The position numbers and the translations under genes were made by a program. A DNA stretch of 64,000 nt, taken from positions 53,003 to 117,002 of the forward strand of contig CAKTCN010000003.1 in assembly GCA_934539295.1 (NCBI GenBank). Reading direction: 5' to 3'. Positions within the stretch are counted from its first letter, which is position 1; every line of letters begins with the position of its first letter. Source of the DNA: an uncultured Allosphingosinicella sp. (GTDB lineage Bacteria; Pseudomonadota; Alphaproteobacteria; Sphingomonadales; Sphingomonadaceae). This document shows, one piece after another, positions 1 to 9,955 of the stretch. The notes beneath the pieces are model-generated. The model was not told the DNA's origin. It saw nothing but the letters and a program-made list of their open reading frames with translations, and did not search any database.

Positions 1-1943
1 CGAGTGAGGGTGTGGAAGAGCGGCATGTGCAGGATCTCAACCTTGATGCCAGCGACCCGCGCCTCGCTCTAACGATCACGCTTGCCAAGCAATTGATCGG
101 CACGCCCCGTCACCTTTCGCAGCATCCGGGCGGCTTCGTGCTGACGCGCGACCGGCTCGACAATCTGGTGCCAATCGAGCCGGCGGCGATGGAGGATCGC
201 TGGGTCATCTGCTGGGAAAAGGCCGATATCGAAGAATTGGGTTTCATGAAGGTCGATATCCTCGGCCTCGGCATGCTGGGGTGCATGCGCCGCGCCTTCG
301 AATTGTTGGACGACCATAAGGGGCAGCGCCTCGAACTCGCCTCGCCCGAGATGCAGCATGACGATCCGGTGGTGTTCGACATGATCTGCGACGCTGACAC
401 GCTGGGCACCTTCCAGATCGAGAGCCGCGCGCAGATGAGCATGTTGCCGCGCCTCAAGCCGCGCAAATTCTACGATATCGCCATTCAGGTCGCGATCGTC
501 CGGCCGGGTCCGATCCAGGGCAATATGGTCCACCCCTATCTGCGCCGACGCGAAGCGACCGAAGAGGTGACCTATCCTTCCAAAGAACTCGAGGAGGTGC
601 TCGGCAAGACGTTGGGCGTTCCCCTGTTTCAGGAGCAGGCGATGCGGGTTGCGATCGTGGGAGCGGGCTTCACGGCGGCGGAGGCCGATGCGCTGCGCCG
701 ATCGATGGCGACCTTCAAGTTCACGGGCGGCGTGGGCAAGTTCTACGACAAGATGGTCGGCGGCATGCTCGCGCGCGGCTACGACCGCGAATTCGCAAAA
801 CGCACGTTCAAGCAGATCGAAGGGTTCGGGAGCTATGGCTTTCCGGAAAGCCACGCCGCGTCCTTCGCCAAGATCGCCTACGCCTCGTCATGGATGAAGT
901 GCCACCATCCGGACATCTTCTGCGCGGCCCTGCTTAATGCCCAGCCGATGGGTTTCTACGCGCCGGCGCAGATCGTGCGCGATGCGGTGGAACATGGGGT
1001 GGAGGTGCGGCCGGTGTGCATCAATGCCAGCCGGTGGGATTGCACCCTGGAAGAGCCGGCTGATCAACGCAGCAGCTATCTTCCTCTCCGCCTTGGCATG
1101 CGCATGACGAAGGGGCTGTCCAACGCACATGCCGCCCGCATTCTTGCGGCGCGGGAGGAGCGGGCGTTCGAGTCCATAGAGGATGTCTGGGCGCGCTCGG
1201 GGGTGCCGGTGGCGGCGCTGGAGAAGCTCGCCGATGCCGATGCGTTTCACAGCCTCGGGCTGGATCGGCGGCAGGCTTTGTGGCGCATCCGGGGTCTTGG
1301 TTCTGCGCCACTGCCCCTGTTCGCAGCCGCGGATGCGCGCGAAGCCGGAGAGGAGCCGGGCGTGGCGCTCACCCCGCTGACCGAGGGGCGTGAGGTGGTC
1401 GAGGATTATCGCTCCACCCAATTGTCCCTGCGTGCGCATCCGGTGAGCTTCCTACGCGCCGATCTCGAACGCCGCGGCTTCGTCACCTGCGCCGACCTTG
1501 CCCACATCAAGGAAGGGCGCAAGGTCGAGGTGGCCGGCATCATCCTGATGCGGCAGCGGCCCGGTTCCACCAACGTCACCTTTGTCACGATCGAGGACGA
1601 GACCGGCATCGCCAACGCCATCCTTTGGCAGCGCGTGTTCCAGGAGCATCGCCGCGTGGTGCTCGCCTCCGCCATGGTCGGCATCAAGGGCGTGGTGCAG
1701 CGTGAGGGCCAGGTGATCCACCTCATATCCGAGCGGATCGAGGACCTGACGCCCATGCTCCATTCGGTCGGCCAGCGCGCCTTCCCCCACCGCCCCGGCC
1801 CCGGCGATGCGGCCACCCATGGCGGCGGCCCCGACCGCGGCGAGGACAAGTGGAAGAGCCGCGACATCTTCATCAAGCCGTACACGCCCAAGGCCTGCGC
1901 CGATGGCGAGGTCATCAAGGTCAAGTCGCGCGACTTCCACTAG
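1..1943 (+). CDS. dnaE2: Error-prone DNA polymerase ImuC/DnaE2, C-terminal part (5' end outside window)
   Basis: The reading frame is open from the first bases of the window, so about 645 residues of a roughly 1,050-residue protein are present. The visible part is the C-terminal half of a C-family polymerase. It includes the segment [20 protein letters not shown], typical of the alpha-subunit helix-hairpin-helix region, followed near residues 490-580 by an OB-fold that reads [20 protein letters not shown]. The protein ends in KSRDFH, as DnaE2 proteins commonly do. The replicative DnaE is longer at the C-terminus, so DnaE2 is preferred. The family works with ImuA and ImuB in damage-induced mutagenic translesion synthesis; those genes would be expected just upstream, outside the window. 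Confidence 0.93.
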   Translation, partial: SEGVEERHVQDLNLDASDPRLALTITLAKQLIGTPRHLSQHPGGFVLTRDRLDNLVPIEPAAMEDRWVICWEKADIEELGFMKVDILGLGMLGCMRRAFELLDDHKGQRLELASPEMQHDDPVVFDMICDADTLGTFQIESRAQMSMLPRLKPRKFYDIAIQVAIVRPGPIQGNMVHPYLRRREATEEVTYPSKELEEVLGKTLGVPLFQEQAMRVAIVGAGFTAAEADALRRSMATFKFTGGVGKFYDKMVGGMLARGYDREFAKRTFKQIEGFGSYGFPESHAASFAKIAYASSWMKCHHPDIFCAALLNAQPMGFYAPAQIVRDAVEHGVEVRPVCINASRWDCTLEEPADQRSSYLPLRLGMRMTKGLSNAHAARILAAREERAFESIEDVWARSGVPVAALEKLADADAFHSLGLDRRQALWRIRGLGSAPLPLFAAADAREAGEEPGVALTPLTEGREVVEDYRSTQLSLRAHPVSFLRADLERRGFVTCADLAHIKEGRKVEVAGIILMRQRPGSTNVTFVTIEDETGIANAILWQRVFQEHRRVVLASAMVGIKGVVQREGQVIHLISERIEDLTPMLHSVGQRAFPHRPGPGDAATHGGGPDRGEDKWKSRDIFIKPYTPKACADGEVIKVKSRDFH

Positions 1944-2316
1944 CCTGTCCACATGATCGTCGGCGCGTTCAGATGCGTCATGGCGTCGGGCAGGCCGTTG
2001 CGGCCCAAGGCCGGTCGCACTCCCATAGGCGCCCGAACTCTTCCAAAGGTCAGGAAAGTCATGGCGCAGGGAAAATCCGCTCGATCAATAAGGCAGTCTT
2101 TGATCGATCCAGTCGATAAGTGCCGTGATGAGAAGGAGCCGTGAGCCGTTATGTATGGCAGATTCGCCCTGTGTAGGAAAATCGCGAAGGTTCAGGCTTT
2201 GATCAGGCTGTGCCTTCGACACAAACAGGGTGGGCGTCCGACATATCGGCGCGGCTGCTCTTGAAGCGCCGCCTGCACGCAGAACGCTGCGACCGCTACC
2301 CGCGCCATGAAGCAGG
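1944..2316. other. Intergenic region after dnaE2
   Basis: About 370 bases lie between the dnaE2 stop and the end of the convergent SRPBCC gene. Short open frames exist on both strands, but none has a good ribosome binding site or a recognisable product. No clear terminator with a T-run was seen. Confidence 0.5.
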
Positions 2317-2757
2317 TCAGAACAGGTCGGCAAGCTGCTCCAGCCAGCCGCGCCAGGCCATCTTGACCGCTTCCTTGGCATCGTCGTCCATGGCCTCGCC
2401 CTGCCAGCCGTCGAGCAGGCGCACCAACGTCTGCGCAGGGCCCAGCGGCACCAAAGTGATCTCCAGGAACTCGTTGGTGTAGGGCATGCCGTCGGGCAGC
2501 GCCTCGATCGCGCCGGCGCGGAAGGTCTGGACGATGCGCCGCCCTTCCTCCAGCGCGCGATACTCGCCCGAATGGACGAAGACCTCGCCATTGGGGCCCG
2601 GCGCCTCGATCCGATAGCTGCCGCCGACCCGCACGTCGGCCTCCACCCTGGCGCCCATCCACTCCGCCATAAGCTCCGGATCGGTCCAGGCGGCGTAGAG
2701 GTGGTCGGACGGCGCATCGATGATCCGTTCCACCGTGACCCAGTCGTCAGGCTTCAT
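2317..2757 (-). CDS. SRPBCC / AHSA1-family protein
   Basis: A 146-residue protein with the signature of the START-like AHSA1 (activator of Hsp90 ATPase homologue) fold: VTVERIIDAPSDHLYAAWTD near the start, then a phenylalanine- and tryptophan-rich C-terminal helix ending in WRGWLEQLADLF. Such proteins have a hydrophobic ligand pocket and often sit near polyketide or stress genes; the ligand here is unknown. The frame is open 18 codons further upstream, but the ATG at 2757 is preceded by GGGAGA at good spacing and starts where the fold starts. It is convergent with dnaE2, and no operon partner is visible. Confidence 0.8.
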   Translation of the reverse strand: MKPDDWVTVERIIDAPSDHLYAAWTDPELMAEWMGARVEADVRVGGSYRIEAPGPNGEVFVHSGEYRALEEGRRIVQTFRAGAIEALPDGMPYTNEFLEITLVPLGPAQTLVRLLDGWQGEAMDDDAKEAVKMAWRGWLEQLADLF

Positions 2758-2870
2758 GCCAAATCTCCCAGCTTCCGCCTCGACAACGCCGGACCCGCCA
2801 ATCGGTCGCAATCCTGTCGTGGCGTCAGGGCGCGGGCAGGCCTAAGATCGGTCGAGGCAAAGGGAATCAC

Positions 2871-3305
2871 ATGAAAACGCTTGCGGCACTCGCTTCCATT
2901 CTGACGATCGTGGCGACGCCCGCAGCAGCGCAGCAGCTCGGCGCACGCACCGCCTCACCCGAACAGGTGCTGGCGCAGATGGAGGAAAGCCAGGTCGATC
3001 CGGCTGCCGACCCGCTGGTGCTGGCCGCCGCGCAGCATCCGCTGGGCTCCGCGCGCAATCCGGTGCGGGTCGGTGGACCGGAGGGCGAGCGGTCCTACCT
3101 GGTCCGTTTACGCTGCGCCGATGGCGCAGCACCGCGCATCGGCAACCGCAACAGTGCCGGCACCGGCGCCTTCGGGTCGATCGTCGATGTCTATCCGCTC
3201 GACTGCGGCGCCGCTGCGCCCGGCAAGACCGAGATCGTCATGGACAAATACCATGAGGAGCATCGCGAGACGAACGCACCTGCCGGCTTCACCCTGGCCG
3301 ACTGA
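2871..3305 (+). CDS. Secreted hypothetical protein
   Basis: A 144-residue protein with a clear Sec signal peptide (residues 1-20, cleavage after ATPAAA-Q). The mature part has two cysteines, near residues 81 and 103, that could form one disulfide. It contains GNRNSAGTGAFGSIVDVYPL, suggesting a small compact beta domain. AAGGG lies about 8 bases before the ATG. I do not recognise a family. It is followed 42 bases later by the metallo-hydrolase gene on the same strand, so the two may be co-transcribed. Confidence 0.7.
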   Translation: MKTLAALASILTIVATPAAAQQLGARTASPEQVLAQMEESQVDPAADPLVLAAAQHPLGSARNPVRVGGPEGERSYLVRLRCADGAAPRIGNRNSAGTGAFGSIVDVYPLDCGAAAPGKTEIVMDKYHEEHRETNAPAGFTLAD

Positions 3306-3347
3306 GCGGCTTTGCGATCCGTTACACCGGCGCTATGACGCCGCGCC

Positions 3348-4505
3348 ATGCGCAAATATCTGAAGCGTCTCGGCACCTTCCTCCTCTTCCTGGTCGTGGC
3401 GCTCTGCTTCGCAGCCAGCCTGGTGCCGCCATTCTTGGACCGCATCTATTATGAGGGTCCTGTCAGCGACCATTATGACGGCGCCCGCTTCTACAACCCC
3501 GACGGGGACGACACGGCCGCACCGCCGAGCGGGGGCAGCAGGACAGGCTTTCTCGCGCGCCGGCTGACCGGTGCCGGCGAGCGCGCGGCATGGCCGGAAA
3601 ATGTGGCGGTCACGCCCGCCAGGCCGGCGCCGCGTGTGGACGGCAGCGAGATGGTGGCGACCTGGGTCGGGCATGCCACGATGCTGGTACAGACGCAGGG
3701 GCTGAACATCCTCACCGACCCGATCTGGTCTGATCATGCGGGGCCGTTCGGCCTGGGCCCGCGCCGCGTGGCAGAGCCCGGCATCCGCTTCGAGGACCTG
3801 CCGAAGATCGACCTGATCCTGGTCAGCCACAATCATTACGACCACATGGACCTGGATACGCTGAAGCGCCTTTGGGATCGCGACCGGCCCACAATCGTCA
3901 CCAGCCTCGGCAACGACACGCTGCTGAACAAGCAGGGCATCGAAGCGCGCGCGGTGGATTGGGGAGCCCGCATGGCGCTGCGCCCCGGCATCGAGGTCGC
4001 CGTTACGCGCAACCACCATTGGGGCAGCCGGTGGTTCGTGGACCGGAACCGCGCCTTGTGGTCCAGCTTCACGGTTCGGCTGCCCGGCGGCAACATCTTC
4101 TTCGCAGGCGACACCGGCATGGGGGACGGCAGGTGGCCGGGCGAGGCGGCGGCGCTCGGCCCCGTGCGCCTCGCCATCCTGCCGATCGGCGCCTTCCGCT
4201 TCGCGCGGGGACAGATGGGGACCGGCAGCCATATCGGCCCGATAGATGCCGCCCGCGTGTTCAGCCGGCTCGGCGCGGCAGAGGGGATTGCAATTCATTG
4301 GGGCACGTTCCGCCTGTCGGACGAAGGCTATGACACGCCGCCAAAGATGCTGGCGGAGGTCATGCGGTGCGCCCGCGCTCCGGCGGATCGCTTCAGGGCC
4401 GTTCGGATCGCCGAGGCCGTTTCGGTCGCGCCGCTCGGCGCACCGAGGACGCGCGAACCGGATGCGGCATGCCTCACGCGCGATGCGGTGACGCGCTGGC
4501 CCTGA
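3348..4505 (+). CDS. Metallo-beta-lactamase-fold hydrolase (NAPE-PLD/UlaG-like)
   Basis: A 385-residue protein. Residues 1-25 form a hydrophobic N-terminal anchor or signal. The MBL fold follows: WVGHATMLVQTQGLNILTDP, then the metal-binding motif SHNHYDHMD (HxHxDH type), a later NHHWG, FAGDTGMGDG with the bridging aspartate, and IHWGTF near the C-terminus. This order and the HNHYDH form are typical of the NAPE-hydrolysing phospholipase D and UlaG-like branch of the MBL superfamily. A membrane-associated phosphodiesterase is plausible, but the substrate is not known. The stop is 4 bases from the end of the convergent DUF3617 gene. Confidence 0.85.
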   Translation: MRKYLKRLGTFLLFLVVALCFAASLVPPFLDRIYYEGPVSDHYDGARFYNPDGDDTAAPPSGGSRTGFLARRLTGAGERAAWPENVAVTPARPAPRVDGSEMVATWVGHATMLVQTQGLNILTDPIWSDHAGPFGLGPRRVAEPGIRFEDLPKIDLILVSHNHYDHMDLDTLKRLWDRDRPTIVTSLGNDTLLNKQGIEARAVDWGARMALRPGIEVAVTRNHHWGSRWFVDRNRALWSSFTVRLPGGNIFFAGDTGMGDGRWPGEAAALGPVRLAILPIGAFRFARGQMGTGSHIGPIDAARVFSRLGAAEGIAIHWGTFRLSDEGYDTPPKMLAEVMRCARAPADRFRAVRIAEAVSVAPLGAPRTREPDAACLTRDAVTRWP

Positions 4506-4509
4506 CGGG

Positions 4510-5022
4510 TCAGCAATCCCCCGTACGACGTCCAACCGAGCGCGTCCGGATCTGCACGGCGCCCTCTTCGCCCGACCCGGTGGTGCGCATGTCGAGCAGG
4601 AGATCGTAACCCGCGCTCGTGTAGCTGCCGCTCATCTGCGTTTGCATGCGCGCCGGCAGGTTGCCGCCGGTGCAGGTCATTTCGGCGGTGAGGCGACCGT
4701 CGGCGACGTCGAAGGCGTGATAGGCGCAATCGGCACCCTGCTGCGCCTGGAGGAAGGTGCCGTTCGGCCGCTCCGCCTGTTCGGGCGTGATGCAGGCGCT
4801 GCCGCTCGTCTGGCGCCCGACCAGCCGGTCGATCACGCCCTGCGGCAACGGTCCGCCGGCCGATACGATCTGCGTCCGCATCTCCCAACGACCGGGTTCC
4901 AGTGCAACGGAAGCAAGCTCCTCCGCCACATCCTCCTCCGTCAGGTCGGCCGGCGTCTCCGCCTGCCCGCAGGCGCAAAGCAGGGCGAGGCAGGCAAGGG
5001 CGACGAAGCGGTTGGTGACCAT
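4510..5022 (-). CDS. DUF3617 domain-containing lipoprotein
   Basis: A 170-residue protein with a lipoprotein signal (hydrophobic stretch, then LLCACGQAE with the lipobox cysteine near residue 18). The mature part carries PGRWEMRTQIVSAGGPLP, conserved cysteines and the terminal motif VGRRTGDC, all typical of DUF3617 proteins, which are abundant in sphingomonads. Function is unknown; the fold suggests an envelope protein. A GAGGAGAG ribosome binding site precedes the ATG. A second member of the same family lies at 6442-6954, with the amidohydrolase between them, so the two may be an old duplication. Confidence 0.85.
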   Translation of the reverse strand: MVTNRFVALACLALLCACGQAETPADLTEEDVAEELASVALEPGRWEMRTQIVSAGGPLPQGVIDRLVGRQTSGSACITPEQAERPNGTFLQAQQGADCAYHAFDVADGRLTAEMTCTGGNLPARMQTQMSGSYTSAGYDLLLDMRTTGSGEEGAVQIRTRSVGRRTGDC

Positions 5023-5036
5023 GGCTCTCCTCGGGC

Positions 5037-6371
5037 TTACTGGCCCGCAGCGGCACTCCCCGGCTTGAGAAGGTCGAGCACGGCCACGGTCATGGCTTCA
5101 GTGCCGGTGCGCACCGAAGGTTCCGGATCGATCTTGAACAAGGGCGAATGGTGCGACGGCACTGCCGGTCCGCCCGCTTTTTCCGCATCGAACGCTTCCT
5201 GCGGCGTGCCGCCGACGGCGAAATAGTAGCCGGGGATGCCGTGCTTCTGTTCGACCAGATAGGCGAAGTCCTCCGCACCCATGCCGTTTTGAACGAACGG
5301 TACTACGGCATCGGCGCCGAGTTCGCGCTGCATGACCGCGTTCAGGCGGCGTGCCAGTGCCGTGTCGTTGATGGTGGTGGGCGTACCTTCGATCACCTTC
5401 ACCTGCGGCAGCTTGTCGTCGGGCAGGCCGTTCAGGCGGCCGACGCCCTCGGCCACGCGCTTGATGCCGGCGATCAGCTGCGCGCGCGTCGCCTCGTCAT
5501 TGGCGCGCACCGTCACCTGCAGGTCGGCGCGGTCGGAGATGATGTTGTGCTTCAGCCCCGAATGGAATGCGCCGACCGTGATGACGCCGGGCTTGAGCGG
5601 CTCGCGCTCACGGCTGATCAGGCCTTGGAGCGCGATCACGATCTGCGAGGCGATGTAGACCGGGTCCTTGCCCGCGTGCGGCGATGCGCCATGCGCGCCG
5701 ATGCCGTGCACGGTGATGTCGACGCTGTCCGACGAGCTGTACTGGATGGTCTCGCTGGCGCTGACCTTGCCGGTGGCGAGCGCCGAGGCGACGTGGAAGG
5801 CGAGCGCGTAATCGGGCTTGGGAAAGCGCGTGTAAAGGCCGTCATCGACCATCGCCCGCGCGCCGCCGACGCGCTCCTCCGCCGGCTGGACGATGAACAC
5901 GACCGTGCCCTTCCACTGGTCCTTCATCGCGGCCAGGCGGCGTGCGGTGCCGATCATGGAGGTGATGTGCACGTCATGGCCGCAGGCATGCATGACCGGC
6001 GCCTCGACGCCGTCCACCCCGACCTGCCGCGCCCTGGATGCGTAAGCGAGGCCGCTCTTCTCCTCGACCGGCAGGCCGTCCATGTCGGCGCGGACCAGCA
6101 CCACCGGACCGGCGCCATTCTTCATCACGCCGACGACGCCGGTGCCGCCGACCTTTTCGGTCACGTCGATCCCGCCGACTGCGCGCAGCTCGCGCGCCAT
6201 GGCGGCGGCGGTGCGGCCTTCCTTGAACGAGAGTTCGGGATTCTTGTGGAAATCGACGAACAGGGCGCCGAGGCGGCTGTCGTAATCGCCCTTGATCGCA
6301 TCGGAGAGCGGGCTTGCCGTCGCCGCGGTTGACGACAAGGCTGCGGCAATGAGGAAGGCGATGTTGCGCAT
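5037..6371 (-). CDS. M20-family amidohydrolase (secreted peptidase/hippurate hydrolase-like)
   Basis: A 444-residue zinc-dependent amidohydrolase with an N-terminal Sec signal (residues 1-19). Motifs of the M20D branch are in order: LSFKEGRTAAAMARELRA, VLVRADMDGLPVEEKSGL, HACGHDVHITSMIGTARRLA, and VQPAEERVGGARAM with the catalytic glutamate pair. GAHGASPHAGKDPV is the dimerisation/lid histidine segment, and NGMGAEDFAYL supplies a C-terminal metal ligand region. Related enzymes hydrolyse N-acyl amino acids or indole-acetyl amino acids; export suggests a periplasmic substrate. A GGGGG run about 8 bases before the ATG can serve as the ribosome site. It lies 15 bases upstream of the DUF3617 gene on the same strand. 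Confidence 0.88.
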   Translation of the reverse strand: MRNIAFLIAAALSSTAATASPLSDAIKGDYDSRLGALFVDFHKNPELSFKEGRTAAAMARELRAVGGIDVTEKVGGTGVVGVMKNGAGPVVLVRADMDGLPVEEKSGLAYASRARQVGVDGVEAPVMHACGHDVHITSMIGTARRLAAMKDQWKGTVVFIVQPAEERVGGARAMVDDGLYTRFPKPDYALAFHVASALATGKVSASETIQYSSSDSVDITVHGIGAHGASPHAGKDPVYIASQIVIALQGLISREREPLKPGVITVGAFHSGLKHNIISDRADLQVTVRANDEATRAQLIAGIKRVAEGVGRLNGLPDDKLPQVKVIEGTPTTINDTALARRLNAVMQRELGADAVVPFVQNGMGAEDFAYLVEQKHGIPGYYFAVGGTPQEAFDAEKAGGPAVPSHHSPLFKIDPEPSVRTGTEAMTVAVLDLLKPGSAAAGQ

Positions 6372-6392
6372 GTGAAGAACCCCCGATGATGT

Positions 6393-6419
6393 GCGGCGAT
6401 GCTAGCGCAGCATCGCCGC
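6393..6419. terminator. Perfect 11-bp inverted repeat, possible terminator
   Basis: GCGGCGATGCT and AGCATCGCCGC form a perfect 11-bp stem with a 5-base loop. It lies just past the stop of the DUF3617 gene (ending at 6442 on the minus strand) and upstream of the amidohydrolase. There is no T-run, so any termination would not be classical. Confidence 0.4.
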
Positions 6420-6441
6420 CGGGCAAGCCTATTTGCGCGGG

Positions 6442-6954
6442 TCAGCCCGCCGCGGGCGCAGCCGCCGCGCAATCGCCGGTGCGGCGCCCGGTCAGCCTGG
6501 CGATGACGACGCTGTCGCCCGCCCCGGACAGAGTGGTATGCACGGTCGTATTGCCCTCGAAGCTGTCCGCCTTGAACGTGCCCTCGGTCACCACGCCCAA
6601 AGTGCCATCGAGACCGGGCTTGCGGCAGGTCATGCCGACATTGACCCGGCCATTGCGGATATAGCTGTTATCATACTCGCAGGTCGCGCCATCGAGGCCG
6701 GCAAGTATGATGGCGGGCGGCGTGGTCGCCTGACCTTCCGCCACGCAGCTGGTGGTGGTCACCTTGTCGCCCGCGGCGAGCTTCAGCGCGGGCGTGGTCT
6801 TGTCGACTTCATCGACGCGGGTGACGTCCATCACCGTCTCCCACTGGCCCGGTGCGAAGCCGGTCGCCGCCGCCGCGGTCACGTTCTTCTGCTCCGCCTC
6901 CCCGCTCGAACAGGCGCCCAGAACGGCCGTCGCAAGCAACAGGAACTTTCGCAT
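6442..6954 (-). CDS. DUF3617 domain-containing lipoprotein (second copy)
   Basis: A 170-residue lipoprotein with the lipobox at VLGACSSG. The mature protein has [14 protein letters not shown], conserved cysteines and the family ending TGRRTGDC, followed by a short alanine/proline tail. Two in-frame ATGs lie six bases apart; GGGGAGG abuts the first and is correctly spaced only for the second (6954), which is chosen. It is divergent from uvrB across about 70 bases, so their promoters share this short region. Function is unknown; it is paralogous to the gene at 4510-5022. Confidence 0.84.
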   Translation of the reverse strand: MRKFLLLATAVLGACSSGEAEQKNVTAAAATGFAPGQWETVMDVTRVDEVDKTTPALKLAAGDKVTTTSCVAEGQATTPPAIILAGLDGATCEYDNSYIRNGRVNVGMTCRKPGLDGTLGVVTEGTFKADSFEGNTTVHTTLSGAGDSVVIARLTGRRTGDCAAAAPAAG

Positions 6955-7023
6955 ATTCATCCTCCCCTTTTGTTTATGGGGAGCACGCTAGCGTTCGGTT
7001 TCACCAATATCCATATTGCCGTC

Positions 7024-9222
7024 ATGGCCATTGCGATCAGGACCGGACTGGAAGAGCCGGAGACCGGACAGGATTTCGTCCCCCACCGCCCGCAGCGCCC
7101 CGACAAGGGCGAAGGCGGGAAGGCGTTCAAGCTGGTGTCGGAATATCAGCCTGCGGGCGACCAGCCGACGGCGATCGCCGAACTGGTCGACCAGGCGAGG
7201 GGCGGCGAAAAGGACCAGGTGCTGCTCGGCGTGACGGGCTCGGGCAAGACGTTTACGATGGCCAGCGTCATCAACGAATTGCAGCGTCCTGCGCTGATCC
7301 TCGCGCCCAACAAGATCCTGGCGGCGCAGCTCTATGGCGAGTTCAAGAGCTTCTTCCCGGACAATGCCGTCGAATATTTCGTCAGCTATTACGATTACTA
7401 CCAGCCAGAGGCCTATGTGCCGCGGTCAGACACCTACATCGAAAAGGAAAGCTCGGTGAACGAGGCCATCGACCGCATGCGCCACTCGGCGACGCGGTCG
7501 CTGCTGGAGCGGGACGATGTCATCATCGTGGCGTCGGTGTCGTGCCTCTACGGGATCGGATCGGTCGAGACCTATTCGGCCATGATCTTCAGCATGAAGA
7601 AGGGCCAGACGGTCGACCAGCGCGAGATCATCAGGAAGCTGGTGGCGCTCCAGTACAAGCGCAACGACCAGGCGTTCGCGCGCGGCAATTTCCGTGTGCG
7701 CGGCGACAACCTGGAGATTTTCCCGAGCCATTATGAGGATTCGGCGTGGCGCATCAACTTCTTCGGCGACGAGATCGAGGAGATCGTCGAGTTCGATCCG
7801 CTGACCGGCAAGAAAGTCGCGAGCCTCGATCATGTGAAGGTCTATGCCAACAGCCACTATGTGACGCCCGGCCCGACGCTGAGGCAGGCGTCGGAGGCGA
7901 TCCGGCACGAACTGTCCGAGCGGCTCAAGGAACTGACGGCGGAGGGCAAGCTGCTGGAAGCGCAGCGGCTGGAGCAGCGCACCAATTTCGACCTGGAGAT
8001 GATCGCGGCCACGGGTTCGTGCGCGGGCATCGAGAATTACTCGCGCTTCCTCACCGGGCGGCTGCCCGGCGAGCCGCCGCCGACCCTGTTCGAATATCTG
8101 CCCGAGAACGCGCTTCTGTTCGTGGACGAGAGCCACCAGACGGTGCCGCAGATCGGCGCGATGGCGCGGGGCGATCACCGCCGCAAGATCACCCTCGCCG
8201 AATACGGCTTCCGCCTGCCGAGCTGCATCGACAACCGCCCGCTGCGCTTCAACGAATGGGATGCGATGCGCCCGCAGACGGTGTCGGTATCCGCCACTCC
8301 CGGCGGGTGGGAGATGGAGCAGACCGGCGGCGTATTTTCCGAACAGGTGATCCGCCCCACCGGCCTGATCGACCCGCCGGTCGAGATCAAGCCGGTCGAG
8401 GACCAGGTCGACGACCTCATCCACGAGGCGAAGGAGGTGGCGAAGAAGGGTTATCGCACGCTCGTCACCACGCTGACCAAGCGCATGGCCGAGGATCTGA
8501 CCGAGTTCCTGCACGAGGCGGGCCTGAGGGTGCGCTACATGCACTCCGACGTGGAGACGCTGGAACGTATCGAACTGATCCGCGACCTGCGGCTGGGGGT
8601 CTATGACGTGCTGGTGGGCATCAACCTGCTGCGCGAGGGTCTCGACATTCCCGAATGCGGGCTGGTGGCGATCCTCGACGCCGACAAGGAAGGGTTCCTG
8701 CGCTCCGAGACTTCGCTGATCCAGACGATCGGCCGCGCCGCGCGCAATGTCGAGGGGCGCGTGATCCTCTATGCCGATCGCATGACCGGATCGATGGAAC
8801 GCGCGCTCAACGAAACCAGCCGCCGCCGCGAGAAGCAGGAGGCCTACAATCTCGAGCACGGCATCACGCCGATGACGATCAAGCGCAACATTTCGGACGT
8901 GCTCGCCGACGTGTCGAACCGCGACAGTGTGACCATCGACACCGGCGACGAGGATACGCCGCACCTCGTCGGCCACAATCTGCGTGCTTATATCGAGGAG
9001 CTGGAAGGCCGGATGCGCAAGGCCGCGGCCGACCTCGAGTTCGAGGAAGCGGGGCGCCTGCGCGACGAAATCCGCCGTCTGGAATCGGACGAGCTCGGCA
9101 TTCCCGACCACGAGAAGAAGGCGCCGATCATGGGCCGTTCCAACGAGGGCAAGCCCGGCACCCGCAAGACGCGCTACGGCAAGCAACAGCAGGTCCGCAT
9201 GGGCAAGCGCGCCAAGCGCTAA
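7024..9222 (+). CDS. uvrB: UvrABC system protein B (excinuclease subunit)
   Basis: A 732-residue UvrB, the damage-verification helicase of nucleotide excision repair. Visible are Walker [13 protein letters not shown], the beta-hairpin region [30 protein letters not shown], helicase motifs V/VI ([13 protein letters not shown] and QTIGRAARN), and the C-terminal UVR domain ([20 protein letters not shown]) that binds UvrC. It is longer than the enterobacterial protein mainly because of an N-terminal extension before [20 protein letters not shown], which is usual in alphaproteobacteria. The frame stays open far upstream; the ATG at 7024 is preferred, with 6976 as an alternative. Confidence 0.97.
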   Translation: MAIAIRTGLEEPETGQDFVPHRPQRPDKGEGGKAFKLVSEYQPAGDQPTAIAELVDQARGGEKDQVLLGVTGSGKTFTMASVINELQRPALILAPNKILAAQLYGEFKSFFPDNAVEYFVSYYDYYQPEAYVPRSDTYIEKESSVNEAIDRMRHSATRSLLERDDVIIVASVSCLYGIGSVETYSAMIFSMKKGQTVDQREIIRKLVALQYKRNDQAFARGNFRVRGDNLEIFPSHYEDSAWRINFFGDEIEEIVEFDPLTGKKVASLDHVKVYANSHYVTPGPTLRQASEAIRHELSERLKELTAEGKLLEAQRLEQRTNFDLEMIAATGSCAGIENYSRFLTGRLPGEPPPTLFEYLPENALLFVDESHQTVPQIGAMARGDHRRKITLAEYGFRLPSCIDNRPLRFNEWDAMRPQTVSVSATPGGWEMEQTGGVFSEQVIRPTGLIDPPVEIKPVEDQVDDLIHEAKEVAKKGYRTLVTTLTKRMAEDLTEFLHEAGLRVRYMHSDVETLERIELIRDLRLGVYDVLVGINLLREGLDIPECGLVAILDADKEGFLRSETSLIQTIGRAARNVEGRVILYADRMTGSMERALNETSRRREKQEAYNLEHGITPMTIKRNISDVLADVSNRDSVTIDTGDEDTPHLVGHNLRAYIEELEGRMRKAAADLEFEEAGRLRDEIRRLESDELGIPDHEKKAPIMGRSNEGKPGTRKTRYGKQQQVRMGKRAKR

Positions 9223-9890
9223 CGGCGGCGCGCGAACCAGATGACGTGGCGGGGGCCCTTGCCGTTGCTGCGTGCGCGCACGGCGACCTCCTCGACCGCA
9301 AAGCCTGCGACCTTCAGCCGGCGGGTGAAGGCAGGATCGTCGCCTGCGGACCACACGGCCAGGATGCCGCCCGGCCTCAGCGCGGACCGCGCTTCCTCAA
9401 GCCCGCGCGCCGAATAGAGCCGGTCATTCTCGTCGCGGGTTAGCCCGTCGGGTCCATTGTCGACGTCGAGCAGGATGGCATCATACTGGGCCTGCCCCTC
9501 GGCGATCAGCTCCGCCACATCACGCTCGGCAAGGGCGACCCTGCCGTCGTTCAGGCAGCCCGCCGTCAGCTCCGCCATCGGACCGCGTGCCCAGGCGATG
9601 ATCTCAGGCACGATCTCGGCAACGGTGACACGCGCCTTGCGATCGAGAGCCGCAAGAGCCGCGCGGAGGGTGAAGCCCATGCCATAGCCGCCGATCAGCA
9701 GGTGCAGGGCCGGTCGCGAGCCCAGTCTGTCGATCGTCATGACCGCCAGTGCCTCTTCCGAGCCGCTCATGCGGCTGTTCATCAATTCGTTGCGATCGAG
9801 CACGATCATGAAATCGCGCCCGCGCCGGAACAGCCGAAGCTCCTCCCCTCCCGGGACGATCGCGGTTCCGAGAAGTTCACGCGCCAGCAT
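9219..9890 (-). CDS. Spermidine synthase-like SAM-binding protein
   Basis: A 223-residue Rossmann-fold protein with the SAM-binding glycine loop [16 protein letters not shown], the acidic second strand [16 protein letters not shown], and [14 protein letters not shown] in place of the active-site loop. The overall pattern matches the spermidine/spermine synthase-like branch of class I methyltransferases. The usual aminopropyltransferase substrate residues are not obvious, so the reaction is uncertain. AAGGGAG lies 8 bases before the ATG. It ends inside the uvrB stop region (4-base convergent overlap). Confidence 0.75.
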   Translation of the reverse strand: MLARELLGTAIVPGGEELRLFRRGRDFMIVLDRNELMNSRMSGSEEALAVMTIDRLGSRPALHLLIGGYGMGFTLRAALAALDRKARVTVAEIVPEIIAWARGPMAELTAGCLNDGRVALAERDVAELIAEGQAQYDAILLDVDNGPDGLTRDENDRLYSARGLEEARSALRPGGILAVWSAGDDPAFTRRLKVAGFAVEEVAVRARSNGKGPRHVIWFARRR

Positions 9891-9955
9891 ATCATTCGCT
9901 CCCTTGTGAGCCGGTCAGCCGGTGCCCTTACGCCGCGCGCGCAGGGAAAGCCTAG

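Noticed and set aside
6433..7023. Upstream extension of the uvrB reading frame by almost 200 codons
   Set aside because: It is antisense to the DUF3617 gene and has no UvrB homology; the ATG at 7024 gives a normal UvrB.
7426..9354. 642-codon open frame on the minus strand opposite uvrB
   Set aside because: It is a high-GC shadow frame of uvrB; composition is His/Arg/Asp-rich without motifs.
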